The notes under the pieces were generated by a model. It made no database searches. It worked only from the letters and a program-made list of their open reading frames with translations, and was not told where the DNA came from. This document shows, one piece after another, positions 23,564 through 31,319 of a DNA stretch of 33,689 nt. The position numbers and the translations under genes are program-made. The stretch's first letter is position 1; each line of letters opens with the position of its first letter. The stretch comes from Vescimonas cirricatena (GTDB taxonomy: Bacteria; Bacillota; Clostridia; Oscillospirales; Oscillospiraceae). The DNA is taken from contig NZ_JAJEPW010000033.1 of the NCBI RefSeq assembly GCF_020687045.1, positions 1 to 33,689 on the forward strand, given 5' to 3'.

Positions 23564-24088
23564 ATGGCTGAAAACGCGAAATGGTATGTGATCCACACCT
23601 ACTCCGGCTACGAGAACGCCGTGAAGGCGGCCATCGAGAAATCCGTGGTCAACCGCGGCATGTCCGATATGGTCCTCAAGATGGAGATTCCTATGGAAAC
23701 CGTCACCGAGGTCACCGAGTCCGGCGTCATGAAGGAAGTGGAGCGCAAGGTATTTCCCGGCTACGTCCTGATCAAGATGATCCTGACAGATGACACCTGG
23801 CATCTGATCCGCAACATCCGCGGCGTCACCGGCTTCGTGGGCGAGGCCAACAAGGCCATCCCCCTGACGGAGGACGAGGTGGCGGCCCTGGGCGTGGAAA
23901 AGCACGAGATCGTGGTGCTGTACAACGTGGGCGATACCGTGAAGATCACGGACGGCCCCTTCACCAGCTTCACCGGTACCGTGGAGGAGATCGACCCCGA
24001 GAAGAACAAGGTCCGGGTGGCGGTCTTCATGTTCGGCAGAGAAACCCCCATCGAGCTGGAGCTCGATCAGGTGGAGGTTCTGCACTGA
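23564..24088 (+). CDS. nusG: Transcription termination/antitermination protein NusG
   Basis: The 174-residue protein has the NGN domain (AKWYVIHTYSGYENAVKAAIE, then KVFPGYVLIKMILTDDTWHLIRN, RGVTGFVG) and the C-terminal KOW domain (GDTVKITDGPFTSFTGTVEEID). NusG binds RNA polymerase and couples it to other factors. It starts 12 bases after secE with GAGGAAG as ribosome site. The preceding open frame is a shadow of secE. Confidence 0.97.
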   Translation: MAENAKWYVIHTYSGYENAVKAAIEKSVVNRGMSDMVLKMEIPMETVTEVTESGVMKEVERKVFPGYVLIKMILTDDTWHLIRNIRGVTGFVGEANKAIPLTEDEVAALGVEKHEIVVLYNVGDTVKITDGPFTSFTGTVEEIDPEKNKVRVAVFMFGRETPIELELDQVEVLH

Positions 24089-24089
24089 G

Positions 24090-24192
24090 GCGCAGCAGTC
24101 TCTGCGCGGCAGGCCGGAGCATTCCCTCCGGCGCAAGTGGGAGAGACGGTGTCCGTCTCGCCAAAAGCGGTTTCCGGTATCGACCGGCCGCT
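24090..24192. promoter_or_regulatory. Four-hairpin spacer between nusG and rplK
   Basis: Consecutive stems are GCGCAG/CTGCGC (24090-24107), CCGGAG/CTCCGG (24114-24131), GAGACGG/CCGTCTC (24143-24159) and AGCGG-CCGGT/ACCGG-CCGCT (24166-24192). It may hold an L1-type autoregulatory leader for rplK-rplA, since L1 controls that pair in other bacteria, but I cannot see a specific match. Confidence 0.5.
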
Positions 24193-24222
24193 ACCACATT
24201 TTTATGAAGGAGGTGCCTATCC

Positions 24223-24648
24223 ATGGCACAGAAAGTTGTTGGTTATGTAAAGCTGCAGATTCCTGCAGGCAAAGCGACCCCCGCACCCCCTGTCGGCCCC
24301 GCTCTGGGCCAGCACGGTGTCAACATTCAGGCATTCACCAAGGAGTTCAACGAGCGCACCAAGAATGACATGGGCCTCATCATCCCCGTGGTCATCACCG
24401 TCTACTCCGATCGTTCCTTCAGCTTCATCACCAAGACGCCTCCCGCGGCTGTGCTGATCAAGAAGGAGTGCAACATCGAGTCCGGTTCCGGTGTGCCCAA
24501 CAAGACCAAGGTGGCCACCATCTCCAAGGCCTCCATCCAGAAGATCGCCGAGCTGAAGATGCGCGATCTGAACGCCGCTTCCCTGGAAGCAGCCATGAGC
24601 ATGATCGCCGGCACCGCCCGTTCCATGGGCGTCGTCGTGGGCGAATAA
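24223..24648 (+). CDS. rplK: 50S ribosomal protein L11
   Basis: The 141-residue protein is full-length L11: GYVKLQIPAGKATPAPPVGP with the conserved proline pairs, ALGQHGVNIQAFTKEFNE, SFITKTPPAAVLIKK, and the C-terminal 23S rRNA-binding domain ending AMSMIAGTARSMGVVV. It forms the GTPase-associated centre. AAGGAGGTG precedes the ATG. Codon choice is biased to a few codons, as expected for high expression. Confidence 0.98.
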   Translation: MAQKVVGYVKLQIPAGKATPAPPVGPALGQHGVNIQAFTKEFNERTKNDMGLIIPVVITVYSDRSFSFITKTPPAAVLIKKECNIESGSGVPNKTKVATISKASIQKIAELKMRDLNAASLEAAMSMIAGTARSMGVVVGE

Positions 24649-24662
24649 GGAGGGTGTAAGAG

Positions 24663-25355
24663 ATGTTTAGAGGTAAGAAGTATAAAGAAAGCGCCAAGCA
24701 GATCGACCGCGGGACCTTGTATGATCCCAAGGAGGGTCTGGAGCTGGTCTGCAAGACCGCATCCGCCAAGTTCGACGAGACCGTCGAGCTGCATGTGAAG
24801 CTGGGTGTCGACTCCCGCCACGCTGACCAGCAGGTCCGCGGCGCCATCGTCCTGCCCAACGGCACCGGCAAGACCGCCCGCGTCCTGGTGTTCGCCAAGG
24901 GCGACAAGGCCGACGCTGCCCGCGAGGCCGGCGCCGACTTCGTCGGTGATATGGATATGGTGGAGAAGATCCAGAAGGAAAACTGGTTCGGCTTCGACGT
25001 GGTGGTCGCTTCCCCCGACATGATGGGCGTTGTGGGCCGTCTGGGTAAGCTGCTGGGCCCCAAGGGCCTGATGCCCTCCCCCAAGGCCGGCACCGTCACT
25101 CCCGACGTGGCCAAGGCCGTGAAGGAAGTCAAGGCCGGTAAGGTGGAGTATCGTCTGGACAAGACCAACATCATCCACTGCCCCATCGGCAAGGTTTCCT
25201 TCGGCGCGGACAAGCTGTATGAGAACTATACCGCTCTGCTGGGCGCCATCATCAAGGCCAAGCCCGCCGCCGCCAAGGGCCAGTATATCAAGTCCTGCGT
25301 GGCCGCTTCCACCATGGGCCCCGGCGTCAAGATGAACGCCAACAAGCAGCTGTAA
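24663..25355 (+). CDS. rplA: 50S ribosomal protein L1
   Basis: The 230-residue protein is typical L1, with LHVKLGVDSRHADQQVRGAI, the linker region FVGDMDMVEKIQKENWFGFD, SPDMMGVVGRLGKLLGPKGLMP and the final KSCVAASTMGPGVKMN. It binds the L1 stalk of 23S rRNA and can repress its own mRNA. It follows rplK by 14 bases with AAGGAGGG as ribosome site. Confidence 0.98.
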   Translation: MFRGKKYKESAKQIDRGTLYDPKEGLELVCKTASAKFDETVELHVKLGVDSRHADQQVRGAIVLPNGTGKTARVLVFAKGDKADAAREAGADFVGDMDMVEKIQKENWFGFDVVVASPDMMGVVGRLGKLLGPKGLMPSPKAGTVTPDVAKAVKEVKAGKVEYRLDKTNIIHCPIGKVSFGADKLYENYTALLGAIIKAKPAAAKGQYIKSCVAASTMGPGVKMNANKQL

Positions 25356-25387
25356 AAAAACCGGCTGAAACATTTGATATCTTCGGC

Positions 25388-25416
25388 TTGACAAACCGTC
25401 ACGCCCCTGATATAAT
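25388..25416 (+). promoter_or_regulatory. Consensus sigma-A promoter of rplJ-rplL
   Basis: TTGACA (25388-25393) and TATAAT (25411-25416) are both perfect hexamers 17 bp apart, the strongest promoter in the window. Confidence 0.95.
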
Positions 25417-25422
25417 ACCAGA

Positions 25423-25536
25423 TGCGTTCCAAAGACAGCAGGTGGCGCAAGCCGTAAGTCCTGCCGAGGATGGCAAATCGTTTCCGATTGCTTTACACCG
25501 TCCTTGTGTCCTTGGATACAGGGACGGTTTTCTTTT
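25423..25536 (+). promoter_or_regulatory. L10 leader with attenuator
   Basis: The leader carries the characteristic block of the L10 leader family: CCAAAGACAGCAGGTGGC, then GTAAGTCCTGCCGAGGATGG, forming the kink-turn bound by L10(L12)4. A terminator stem follows (CCGTCCTTGT from 25498, partner ending GGGACGG at 25527) with TTTTCTTTTT. Excess L10 complex should favour termination, so the rplJL transcript is feedback-controlled. Confidence 0.9.
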
Positions 25537-25575
25537 TGAACGCACCGACATTTTTTCCGGAGGTGAAATCAAAGA

Positions 25576-26100
25576 ATGCCCAACGCAAAAGTTCTGTCCG
25601 AAAAGCAGGCCATCGTGGCGGCGCTGACCGAGAAGCTGCAGAATGCAGCCGCCGGTGTCATCGTTGATTACAAGGGCATCACCGTGGCAGAGGACACCGC
25701 TCTGCGCGCGGACTGCCGCGAGAACAACGTGGAATACGCTGTCATCAAGAACACCCTGCTGCGCTTTGCATTCAACAACGTGGGTCTCAACGAGCTGGAC
25801 GATCAGCTCAACGGCACCACGTCCCTGGCCGTGTGCATGGACGATCCCGTCGCTCCTGCCCGCGTCATCGCTGACTATGCAAAGAAGCTCAATGGCAAGT
25901 TCGAGATCAAGGGCGGCTTCATGGAAGGCAAGGTCGTCTCCCTGGAGACCGTGAATGCTCTGGCTTCCATCCCCGCTCTGCCCGTGCTGCAGGCCCAGGT
26001 TCTGGGCACCATGCTGGCCCCCATCTCTGCTCTGGCCTGCGTGCTGAAGCAGATCGCCGAGAAGGACGGCGCTCCCGCCGAGGAAGCCGCCGCCGAGTAA
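25576..26100 (+). CDS. rplJ: 50S ribosomal protein L10
   Basis: The 174-residue protein has the L10 N-terminal rRNA-binding domain (LSEKQAIVAALTEKLQ, GVIVDYKGITV, VEYAVIKNTLLRFA) and a C-terminal helix (about 135-160) to which L7/L12 dimers bind. It is the base of the ribosomal stalk. GGAGGTGAAA precedes the ATG. Expression is governed by the L10 leader. Confidence 0.98.
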   Translation: MPNAKVLSEKQAIVAALTEKLQNAAAGVIVDYKGITVAEDTALRADCRENNVEYAVIKNTLLRFAFNNVGLNELDDQLNGTTSLAVCMDDPVAPARVIADYAKKLNGKFEIKGGFMEGKVVSLETVNALASIPALPVLQAQVLGTMLAPISALACVLKQIAEKDGAPAEEAAAE

Positions 26101-26176
26101 ATTCCGGCACCACCCCGGGGCGCACGGCGTCCCACTCAAATCAAACAAATATCTTACAATTAGGAGGCTTATCAAA

Positions 26177-26548
26177 ATGTCCGAGAAGATTACTGCTATG
26201 ATCGAGGAAATCAAGGGCCTGACCGTTCTGGAGCTGTCCGAGCTGGTCCACGCTCTGGAGGAAGAGTTCGGCGTGTCCGCCGCCGCCATGGCCGCTCCCG
26301 CTGCCGGCGCTGCTGCTCCCGCTGCCGAGGAGAAGACCGAGTTCGACGTGGTCCTGACCGGCTTCGACGCCGCTCAGAAGATCAAGGTCATCAAGGTCGT
26401 CCGCGAGGTCATGGGTCTGGGTCTGGCCGAGGCCAAGGCTGCCGTCGAGGGCGCCCCCACCACCATGAAGGAAGGCCTGTCCAAGGAGGACGCCGAGGCT
26501 CTGAAGAAGCAGGTCGAGGAAGTCGGCGGCAAGGTCGAGCTGAAGTAA
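26177..26548 (+). CDS. rplL: 50S ribosomal protein L7/L12
   Basis: The 123-residue stalk protein has an N-terminal dimerisation helix pair (IEEIKGLTVLELSELVHALE), an Ala/Pro hinge (about 35-52), and the C-terminal factor-binding domain with KIKVIKVVREVMGLGLAEAK and the closing VGGKVELK. TAGGAGG precedes the ATG. It is 76 bases after rplJ in the same transcript; nothing notable is seen in that gap. Confidence 0.98.
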   Translation: MSEKITAMIEEIKGLTVLELSELVHALEEEFGVSAAAMAAPAAGAAAPAAEEKTEFDVVLTGFDAAQKIKVIKVVREVMGLGLAEAKAAVEGAPTTMKEGLSKEDAEALKKQVEEVGGKVELK

Positions 26549-26562
26549 GTTTCACCCAAATA

Positions 26563-26599
26563 AAAAAATGCTGCAAGCGCTGCGCTTGCAGCATTTTTT
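26563..26599 (+). terminator. Terminator after rplL
   Basis: A 17-bp stem with arms AAAAAATGCTGCAAGC (26563-26578) and its complement (26584-26599) ends in T6. It is symmetrical in A and T tracts. Confidence 0.93.
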
Positions 26600-26648
26600 C
26601 GCGCTTTTTGTGGATTCTGGCGGATAAAAAGCCGCGGAATTTTTCAGC

Positions 26649-26677
26649 TTGTGAAACTCGGCGGGGTCTGATATAAT
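26649..26677 (+). promoter_or_regulatory. Promoter of the ABC exporter pair
   Basis: TTGTGA (26649-26654) and TATAAT (26672-26677) are 17 bp apart. The transcript would start near 26684, about 45 bases before the inferred AUC start. Confidence 0.85.
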
Positions 26678-26729
26678 AGCCGTGTATAACTTCAGAAATC
26701 CTGCATAAAAGAAACAGAGGTGACGTCTT

Positions 26730-28547
26730 ATCAAGACACAGAAAAAACCGGGGCTTTTCCGGCACCTGGGCCCCGTCCTGGGCCGCTATAAGGGTTGGAC
26801 GGCAGCCGCCCTGATATTCGGCATCACCGAGGTGGTGCTGGAGCTGCTGATCCCCATGCTGATGTCCACCATCGTGGACGGCGGCCTGTACCGGGAGAGC
26901 ACCTTCATGCTCCAGGGGCTGTTTTCCCCGGAGCTCATCGCCAACCGCAACCGCTTCGTGCTGACGGTGGGGGCCATTATGGTGGGCGTGGCCTGCCTGT
27001 CCATGGCCATGGGCGTGCTGGCGGCCCGGTGTTCCGCCATTGCCACCCAGGGCTTCGCCCGGAATATGCGCAGCACTCTGCTGGGGAAGATCGAGAGCTT
27101 CTCCTTCTCCAACATCGACCACATCTCCACCCCCCAGCTGATTACCCGGGCCACCACGGATATCAACACCCTGCGGGATACCATGCGCCAGTCCCTGGTG
27201 ACCCTGTACCGGGCCCCGGTGATGGTGATCCTGGCCACGGTCATGAGCTTCATCGTCTCCCCGGGTCTTGCACCCCTGCTGCTGATCTGCATCCCTCTGC
27301 TGGTGGTGCTGATGGTGATCCTGCTGAAGGTGGGCCAGCCCCGCTTCAAGCGGATGCTGAAGATGATGGACGGCATGAACCAGGCCGTCCGGGAGAATCT
27401 GGTGGCCAGCCGCGTGGTGAAGGCCTTCGTCCGGGGGGGCTACGAGTCCAAACGGTTTGACAAGACCACCGATGACCTGCGCCAGGCCCAGCTGGGCGCA
27501 GGGAGACTGTTTACCCTGTCCGGCCCCATTACCATGGGCATTATGTGGACGTGCAGCGTGCTGATTCTGTTTTTCGGCGGCCGGGAGATCATTTTCCGGA
27601 CCACCGGCCTGCTGACCGGCCAGCTGGTGAGCCTGGTGAACTACGCCGGCATGGCCGTGAACTCCCTGTCCATGATCAGCTGGCTGGTGATGTCCCTGTC
27701 CCGGGCCCAGGCCTCCCTGGTCCGCATCAACGAGGTGCTGGACGAGGAGATCGACATCACCGACGGCTCCTCCGATGCAGTGGTGGAAAGCGGCAGCATC
27801 GACTTCGAGGACGTCTGCTTCAGCTATACCCGGGACCCCGACAAGCTGGCCCTGCGCCATGTGACCCTGCACATCGCCTCCGGCGAGACCATTGGCGTCA
27901 TCGGCGGCACCGGCGAGGGCAAGTCCACCCTGGTGAGCCTGATCCCCCGGTTTTACGATGCCCTGTCCGGCACCGTGAAGGTGGACGGCCGGGACGTCCG
28001 GGAGTATACCCTGGAGAATCTGCGCAGCGGCGTGTCCATGGTATTGCAGAACGGCTCCCTGTTTTCCGGTACCATCGCCGACAACCTCCGCTGGGCGGAC
28101 CCCAACGCCACCCGGGAGCAGATGCAGGCCGCCTGCGCCATCGCCCGGGCCGACGAGTACATCGACCGCTTCCCCGACGGGTATGAGACGGTGCTGGAGC
28201 AGAACGCCGCCAACCTGTCCGGCGGCCAGCGGCAGCGGCTGCTGATCGCCCGGGCCATCCTGAAGCGGCCCAGGATCCTGATTCTGGACGACTCCACCTC
28301 CGCCGTGGACATGGCCACCGACGAGCACATCCGCCGCTGTCTGCGGACGGCCCTGCCCGGCGCCACCAAGGTCATCATTGCCCAGCGCATCAACTCCATC
28401 ATGTCCTGCGACCGCATCGTGGTGCTGGACCGGGGGCGTCTGGCGGACATGGGCACCCATCAGGAGCTGCTGTCCCGCAGCCATATTTACCGTGACGTGT
28501 ACGAGAGCCAGATGAGAGAGGGGGCGGTGGATCATGCCGCGAGTTGA
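26730..28547 (+). CDS. ABC exporter half-transporter with degenerate ATP site; AUC start
   Basis: From 26730 the frame encodes 605 residues: a six-helix exporter domain (about 20-320) and a nucleotide-binding domain. Walker A is GGTGEGKST near 392-400 and the signature is LSGGQRQR. Walker B is ILILD520-D521, so Asp replaces the catalytic Glu, and Q552 replaces the switch His (VIIAQRIN). This is the degenerate half of a TM287/288- or BmrCD-type heterodimer. No ATG, GTG or TTG lies between the stop at 26721 and 26832. AGAGGTG (26716-26722) is seven bases before ATC AAG ACA, where relatives would have ATG. GTG 26832 would cut into the first helix. The start is therefore inferred to be AUC; a base error is possible. 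Confidence 0.85.
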   Translation: MKTQKKPGLFRHLGPVLGRYKGWTAAALIFGITEVVLELLIPMLMSTIVDGGLYRESTFMLQGLFSPELIANRNRFVLTVGAIMVGVACLSMAMGVLAARCSAIATQGFARNMRSTLLGKIESFSFSNIDHISTPQLITRATTDINTLRDTMRQSLVTLYRAPVMVILATVMSFIVSPGLAPLLLICIPLLVVLMVILLKVGQPRFKRMLKMMDGMNQAVRENLVASRVVKAFVRGGYESKRFDKTTDDLRQAQLGAGRLFTLSGPITMGIMWTCSVLILFFGGREIIFRTTGLLTGQLVSLVNYAGMAVNSLSMISWLVMSLSRAQASLVRINEVLDEEIDITDGSSDAVVESGSIDFEDVCFSYTRDPDKLALRHVTLHIASGETIGVIGGTGEGKSTLVSLIPRFYDALSGTVKVDGRDVREYTLENLRSGVSMVLQNGSLFSGTIADNLRWADPNATREQMQAACAIARADEYIDRFPDGYETVLEQNAANLSGGQRQRLLIARAILKRPRILILDDSTSAVDMATDEHIRRCLRTALPGATKVIIAQRINSIMSCDRIVVLDRGRLADMGTHQELLSRSHIYRDVYESQMREGAVDHAAS

Positions 28548-30360
28548 CCTGCGGAAATATAATAAAAAGGTAGAGAACCCCTTCGCCATCCTGTGGCGGC
28601 TGGTGTGCTATTTCAAGCACTGCCGCCTGCTGCTGACGGCGGCGATGCTGTCGATCCTGGCCTATGTGGCGGCCACCATCGGGGCCGCCTACTGCATGAA
28701 GCCCCTGACCAACCTGCTGGAGAGCAGCGGCGCGGCACCCAACGAGACCTACGCCAAGTACATCAGCCTGATCCTGGGCCTGGCGGGGCTGTACCTGCTG
28801 TCGGCCCTGACCAACTATCTGCTGAACCGTCTGATGCTGGAGTGCAGCGCCATCATCATGAAGCAGCTGCGCACGGAGCTGTTCGACACCATGCAGCGCC
28901 AGCCGGTGCGGTTCTTCGACGAAAACAAGACCGGCGCCCTGATGAGCTACTACACCAGCGACATCGAGGCCACCAACGAGCTTTTGCAGCACAGCATCAC
29001 CCAGCTGGCCATCTCCATCACCTCTCTGCTGGGGACCATCGGCATGATGCTGGCTCTGTCCATGCGGCTGTTTGCCATCATGGTGGTGCTGGGGGCTATC
29101 GTGGTGCTGGTGGTGCGGGTCACCACCAAAATCAGCAAGCGCACCTACGCCAGCCAGCAGCGCCTTACCGCCGCCGTCAGCGGCTATATGGAGGAGATGA
29201 TTACCGGCCAGCGTGACGTGAAGGTGTTCACCCACGAAAAGGAGGTCATGGAGCAGTTCGACGTCATCAACCAGGACCTGTGCAAGGCCTCCACCACCGC
29301 CACCACCGTCACCTCCATGGTGGGCCCCATTCTCAACAACCTGTCCCACATCTTCTATGCCATCACCTGCGCGGTGGGCGTCCTGTGGCTGACGGGGGAG
29401 GGGGCCGGCGGCATCCTCATCGGTTTTTTGCAGTATGTCCGCACCTTTGCCGACCGCGTCAGCCAGATCTCCGAACAGTTCAACGCCCTGATGATGGCCC
29501 TGGCCGGTGCCGAGCGGATTTTTGGCATCCTGGACCTGCCTCCCGAGGAGGACCGGGGCCAGGTGACCCTGGAGCAGAAGGGCGACGACTACCACTGGCG
29601 TATGCCGGACGGCACCCTGGTGCCTCTGCGGGGCGATGTACGCTTTGACCATGTGGACTTTGCCTATGTGCCGGAAAAGCCGGTGCTGCGGGACCTGTCC
29701 CTGTACGCCAAGCCCGGCCAGAAGATCGCCTTCGTCGGCTCCACCGGCGCGGGAAAAACCACCATTACCAATCTCATCAACCGGTTTTACGATATCCAGG
29801 CCGGCTCCATCACCTATGACGGCATCGACGTGCGCAACATCCGCAAGGACGACCTGCGCCGCTCCCTGGGTATCGTGCTGCAGGACACCCACCTGTTCAC
29901 CGGCACGGTGATGGAGAACATCCGCTACGGCCGCCTGGACGCCACCGATGAGGAGTGCATGGAGGCCGCCAAGATCGCCAACGCCCACTATTTCATCTCC
30001 CACCTGCCCCGGGGGTACGACACCGTCCTCTATTCCGACGGCGCCAACCTCAGCCAGGGCCAGCGCCAGCTGGTGGCCATCGCCCGGGCGGCGGTGTCCC
30101 GGGCTCCGGTGCTGATCCTGGACGAGGCCACCTCCTCCGTGGACACCCGCACCGAGAAGCTTATCGGCCAGGGGCTGGACGGCCTGATGGCCGGGCGCAC
30201 CGTGTTCGTCATCGCTCACCGGCTTTCCACCGTCCGCAACGCCAACGCCATCATGGTGCTGGAGCAGGGGCGGATCATCGAGCGGGGCGACCACCGGGAG
30301 CTGCTGGACCAGAAGGGGAAGTACTATCAGCTCTGCCACAACATGATCGAATTGACCTAA
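28534..30360 (+). CDS. ABC exporter half-transporter with canonical ATP site
   Basis: The 608-residue protein has a six-helix membrane domain (about 25-325) and an ATPase domain with Walker A GSTGAGKTT near 405, signature LSQGQRQL (Gly to Gln at one position), Walker B LILDE531-ATS and switch H562 (VIAHRLS). Glu and His are intact, so this half supplies the active Walker motifs. It overlaps the first half gene by 14 bases; the pair forms one heterodimeric exporter. The membrane domain carries extra residues before the ATPase domain (EEDRGQVTLEQKGDDYHW). Substrates of this class range from drugs to peptides and lipids and cannot be told here. Confidence 0.95.
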   Translation: MPRVDLRKYNKKVENPFAILWRLVCYFKHCRLLLTAAMLSILAYVAATIGAAYCMKPLTNLLESSGAAPNETYAKYISLILGLAGLYLLSALTNYLLNRLMLECSAIIMKQLRTELFDTMQRQPVRFFDENKTGALMSYYTSDIEATNELLQHSITQLAISITSLLGTIGMMLALSMRLFAIMVVLGAIVVLVVRVTTKISKRTYASQQRLTAAVSGYMEEMITGQRDVKVFTHEKEVMEQFDVINQDLCKASTTATTVTSMVGPILNNLSHIFYAITCAVGVLWLTGEGAGGILIGFLQYVRTFADRVSQISEQFNALMMALAGAERIFGILDLPPEEDRGQVTLEQKGDDYHWRMPDGTLVPLRGDVRFDHVDFAYVPEKPVLRDLSLYAKPGQKIAFVGSTGAGKTTITNLINRFYDIQAGSITYDGIDVRNIRKDDLRRSLGIVLQDTHLFTGTVMENIRYGRLDATDEECMEAAKIANAHYFISHLPRGYDTVLYSDGANLSQGQRQLVAIARAAVSRAPVLILDEATSSVDTRTEKLIGQGLDGLMAGRTVFVIAHRLSTVRNANAIMVLEQGRIIERGDHRELLDQKGKYYQLCHNMIELT

Positions 30361-30523
30361 CTGTTCACCGAAAACATCTGCGAGATATAATCGTTAACCG
30401 TTAATCTGCGGCGAAAGTTAGCGGATAAAAACAGCAGAAAATCCGGCGCAAGAGAATAAAAATACAAAAAAATGGATAATTGTCATTTTTTTTGGAATAT
30501 TCACAGAAAGTTTAATCTTAGTG
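30361..30523. other. AT-rich spacer after the exporter pair
   Basis: No gene is seen. There is no clear terminator. TTCACC followed 16 bp later by TATAAT (30385-30390) could be a weak promoter. A tandem CGTTAAC/CGTTAAT lies at 30391-30404. The rest is low-complexity A and T. Confidence 0.4.
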
Positions 30524-30552
30524 TTGAAAAATCTACTGTTTCATGATACAAT
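30524..30552 (+). promoter_or_regulatory. Promoter of the four-helix protein gene
   Basis: TTGAAA (30524-30529) and TACAAT (30547-30552) are 17 bp apart. The leader is about 120 nt and contains GGTGCGT (30625-30631) pairing with ACGCACC (30651-30657) before AAAGGAAAG at 30670-30678. No riboswitch family is recognised. Confidence 0.8.
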
Positions 30553-30680
30553 TAGGAAAACATTTTAATCCTGGGCGGCGATAAGTAAAATGCACAAAAA
30601 CCGTCCGCCATCGGCGAACAGACTGGTGCGTAGTGGACAGCGAGCCGTGGACGCACCCAGCCGTCCCCAAAGGAAAGATC

Positions 30681-31253
30681 ATGGCAGAAAAGAATAAAAA
30701 GCGCGGCGGACGCCGTGCCCATCTCAACGATTTCCATGTGAATCTTGCCGGTGATTATGTATATACCGGCGCCCACTACTCCTATGTGGACCAGGGCCGC
30801 AGCCGCGACCGGGTCCAGCGGGAGCTGCTGGGACTGAGCGTTGCCGTCGTGCTGGCCGTGGTGGCCGGCGGCTGCAGCGACGCCCCCGCCATGCTGAACT
30901 GCTGGTACGTCATCCTCCCCTATATCTGCGAGGCCGCCGCGGCGGTCAGCGTGATCTGGGCGGTGCTCCGGCTGCGGAAGGCGGAGGAACCCATCCGGGA
31001 GTACATTTATAAAAAGAGCGTGCAGGCGCTGCCCCACCGGGCCATGCTCTGCATGATCTTCGCGGGCCTGGGCTTCGTGACCATGGTGCTGTACCTGGCC
31101 ATGAACGGCTCCGGTGGCCGCGTGGCCTCCGTGATCGCCTACCTGGCGCTGAAGGCGCTGGTGGCCGGGGGAGCGTGGCTCCTGTGGCGGTATATGCTGA
31201 CCCTGAAATGGGAAAAGCTCCCCGCCCGCGACTTGGATACGCCTCAGGCGTGA
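30681..31253 (+). CDS. Small four-helix membrane protein, unknown
   Basis: I do not recognise a family. The 190-residue protein has a basic cytoplasmic N-terminus (MAEKNKKRGGRRAHLNDF), a motif HVNLAGDYVYTGAHYSY, and four hydrophobic helices (about 50-70, 78-96, 122-140, 148-170). The ATG at 30681 follows AAAGGAAAG; sixteen more codons upstream are open but fall in the leader. It is 66 bases upstream of the peptide-binding lipoprotein, so it may belong with that importer. No signal peptide or catalytic motif is visible. Confidence 0.7.
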   Translation: MAEKNKKRGGRRAHLNDFHVNLAGDYVYTGAHYSYVDQGRSRDRVQRELLGLSVAVVLAVVAGGCSDAPAMLNCWYVILPYICEAAAAVSVIWAVLRLRKAEEPIREYIYKKSVQALPHRAMLCMIFAGLGFVTMVLYLAMNGSGGRVASVIAYLALKALVAGGAWLLWRYMLTLKWEKLPARDLDTPQA

Positions 31254-31270
31254 TCCACCAATTTCTTTTG

Positions 31271-31297
31271 TGAACTCCGGGCTTCTGCCCGCGTTCA
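31271..31297. promoter_or_regulatory. Hairpin just before the peptide-binding protein gene
   Basis: TGAAC (31271-31275) pairs with GTTCA (31293-31297), and CGGGC (31278-31282) with GCCCG (31287-31291). It lies 14 bases before GGAGG (31311-31315). It has no T tract and may mark the mRNA 5' end or stabilise a processed message. Confidence 0.5.
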
Positions 31298-31319
31298 AAA
31301 AAATTTAAGGAGGATTCCA

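Noticed and set aside
26832..28547. GTG at 26832 as the start of the first exporter gene
   Set aside because: It lies within the first membrane helix, has no ribosome site, and would drop conserved residues encoded in frame from 26730.
30590..30697. Small arginine-rich frame in the leader of the four-helix protein gene
   Set aside because: No ribosome site precedes it and it overlaps the real start; arginines are scattered rather than consecutive.
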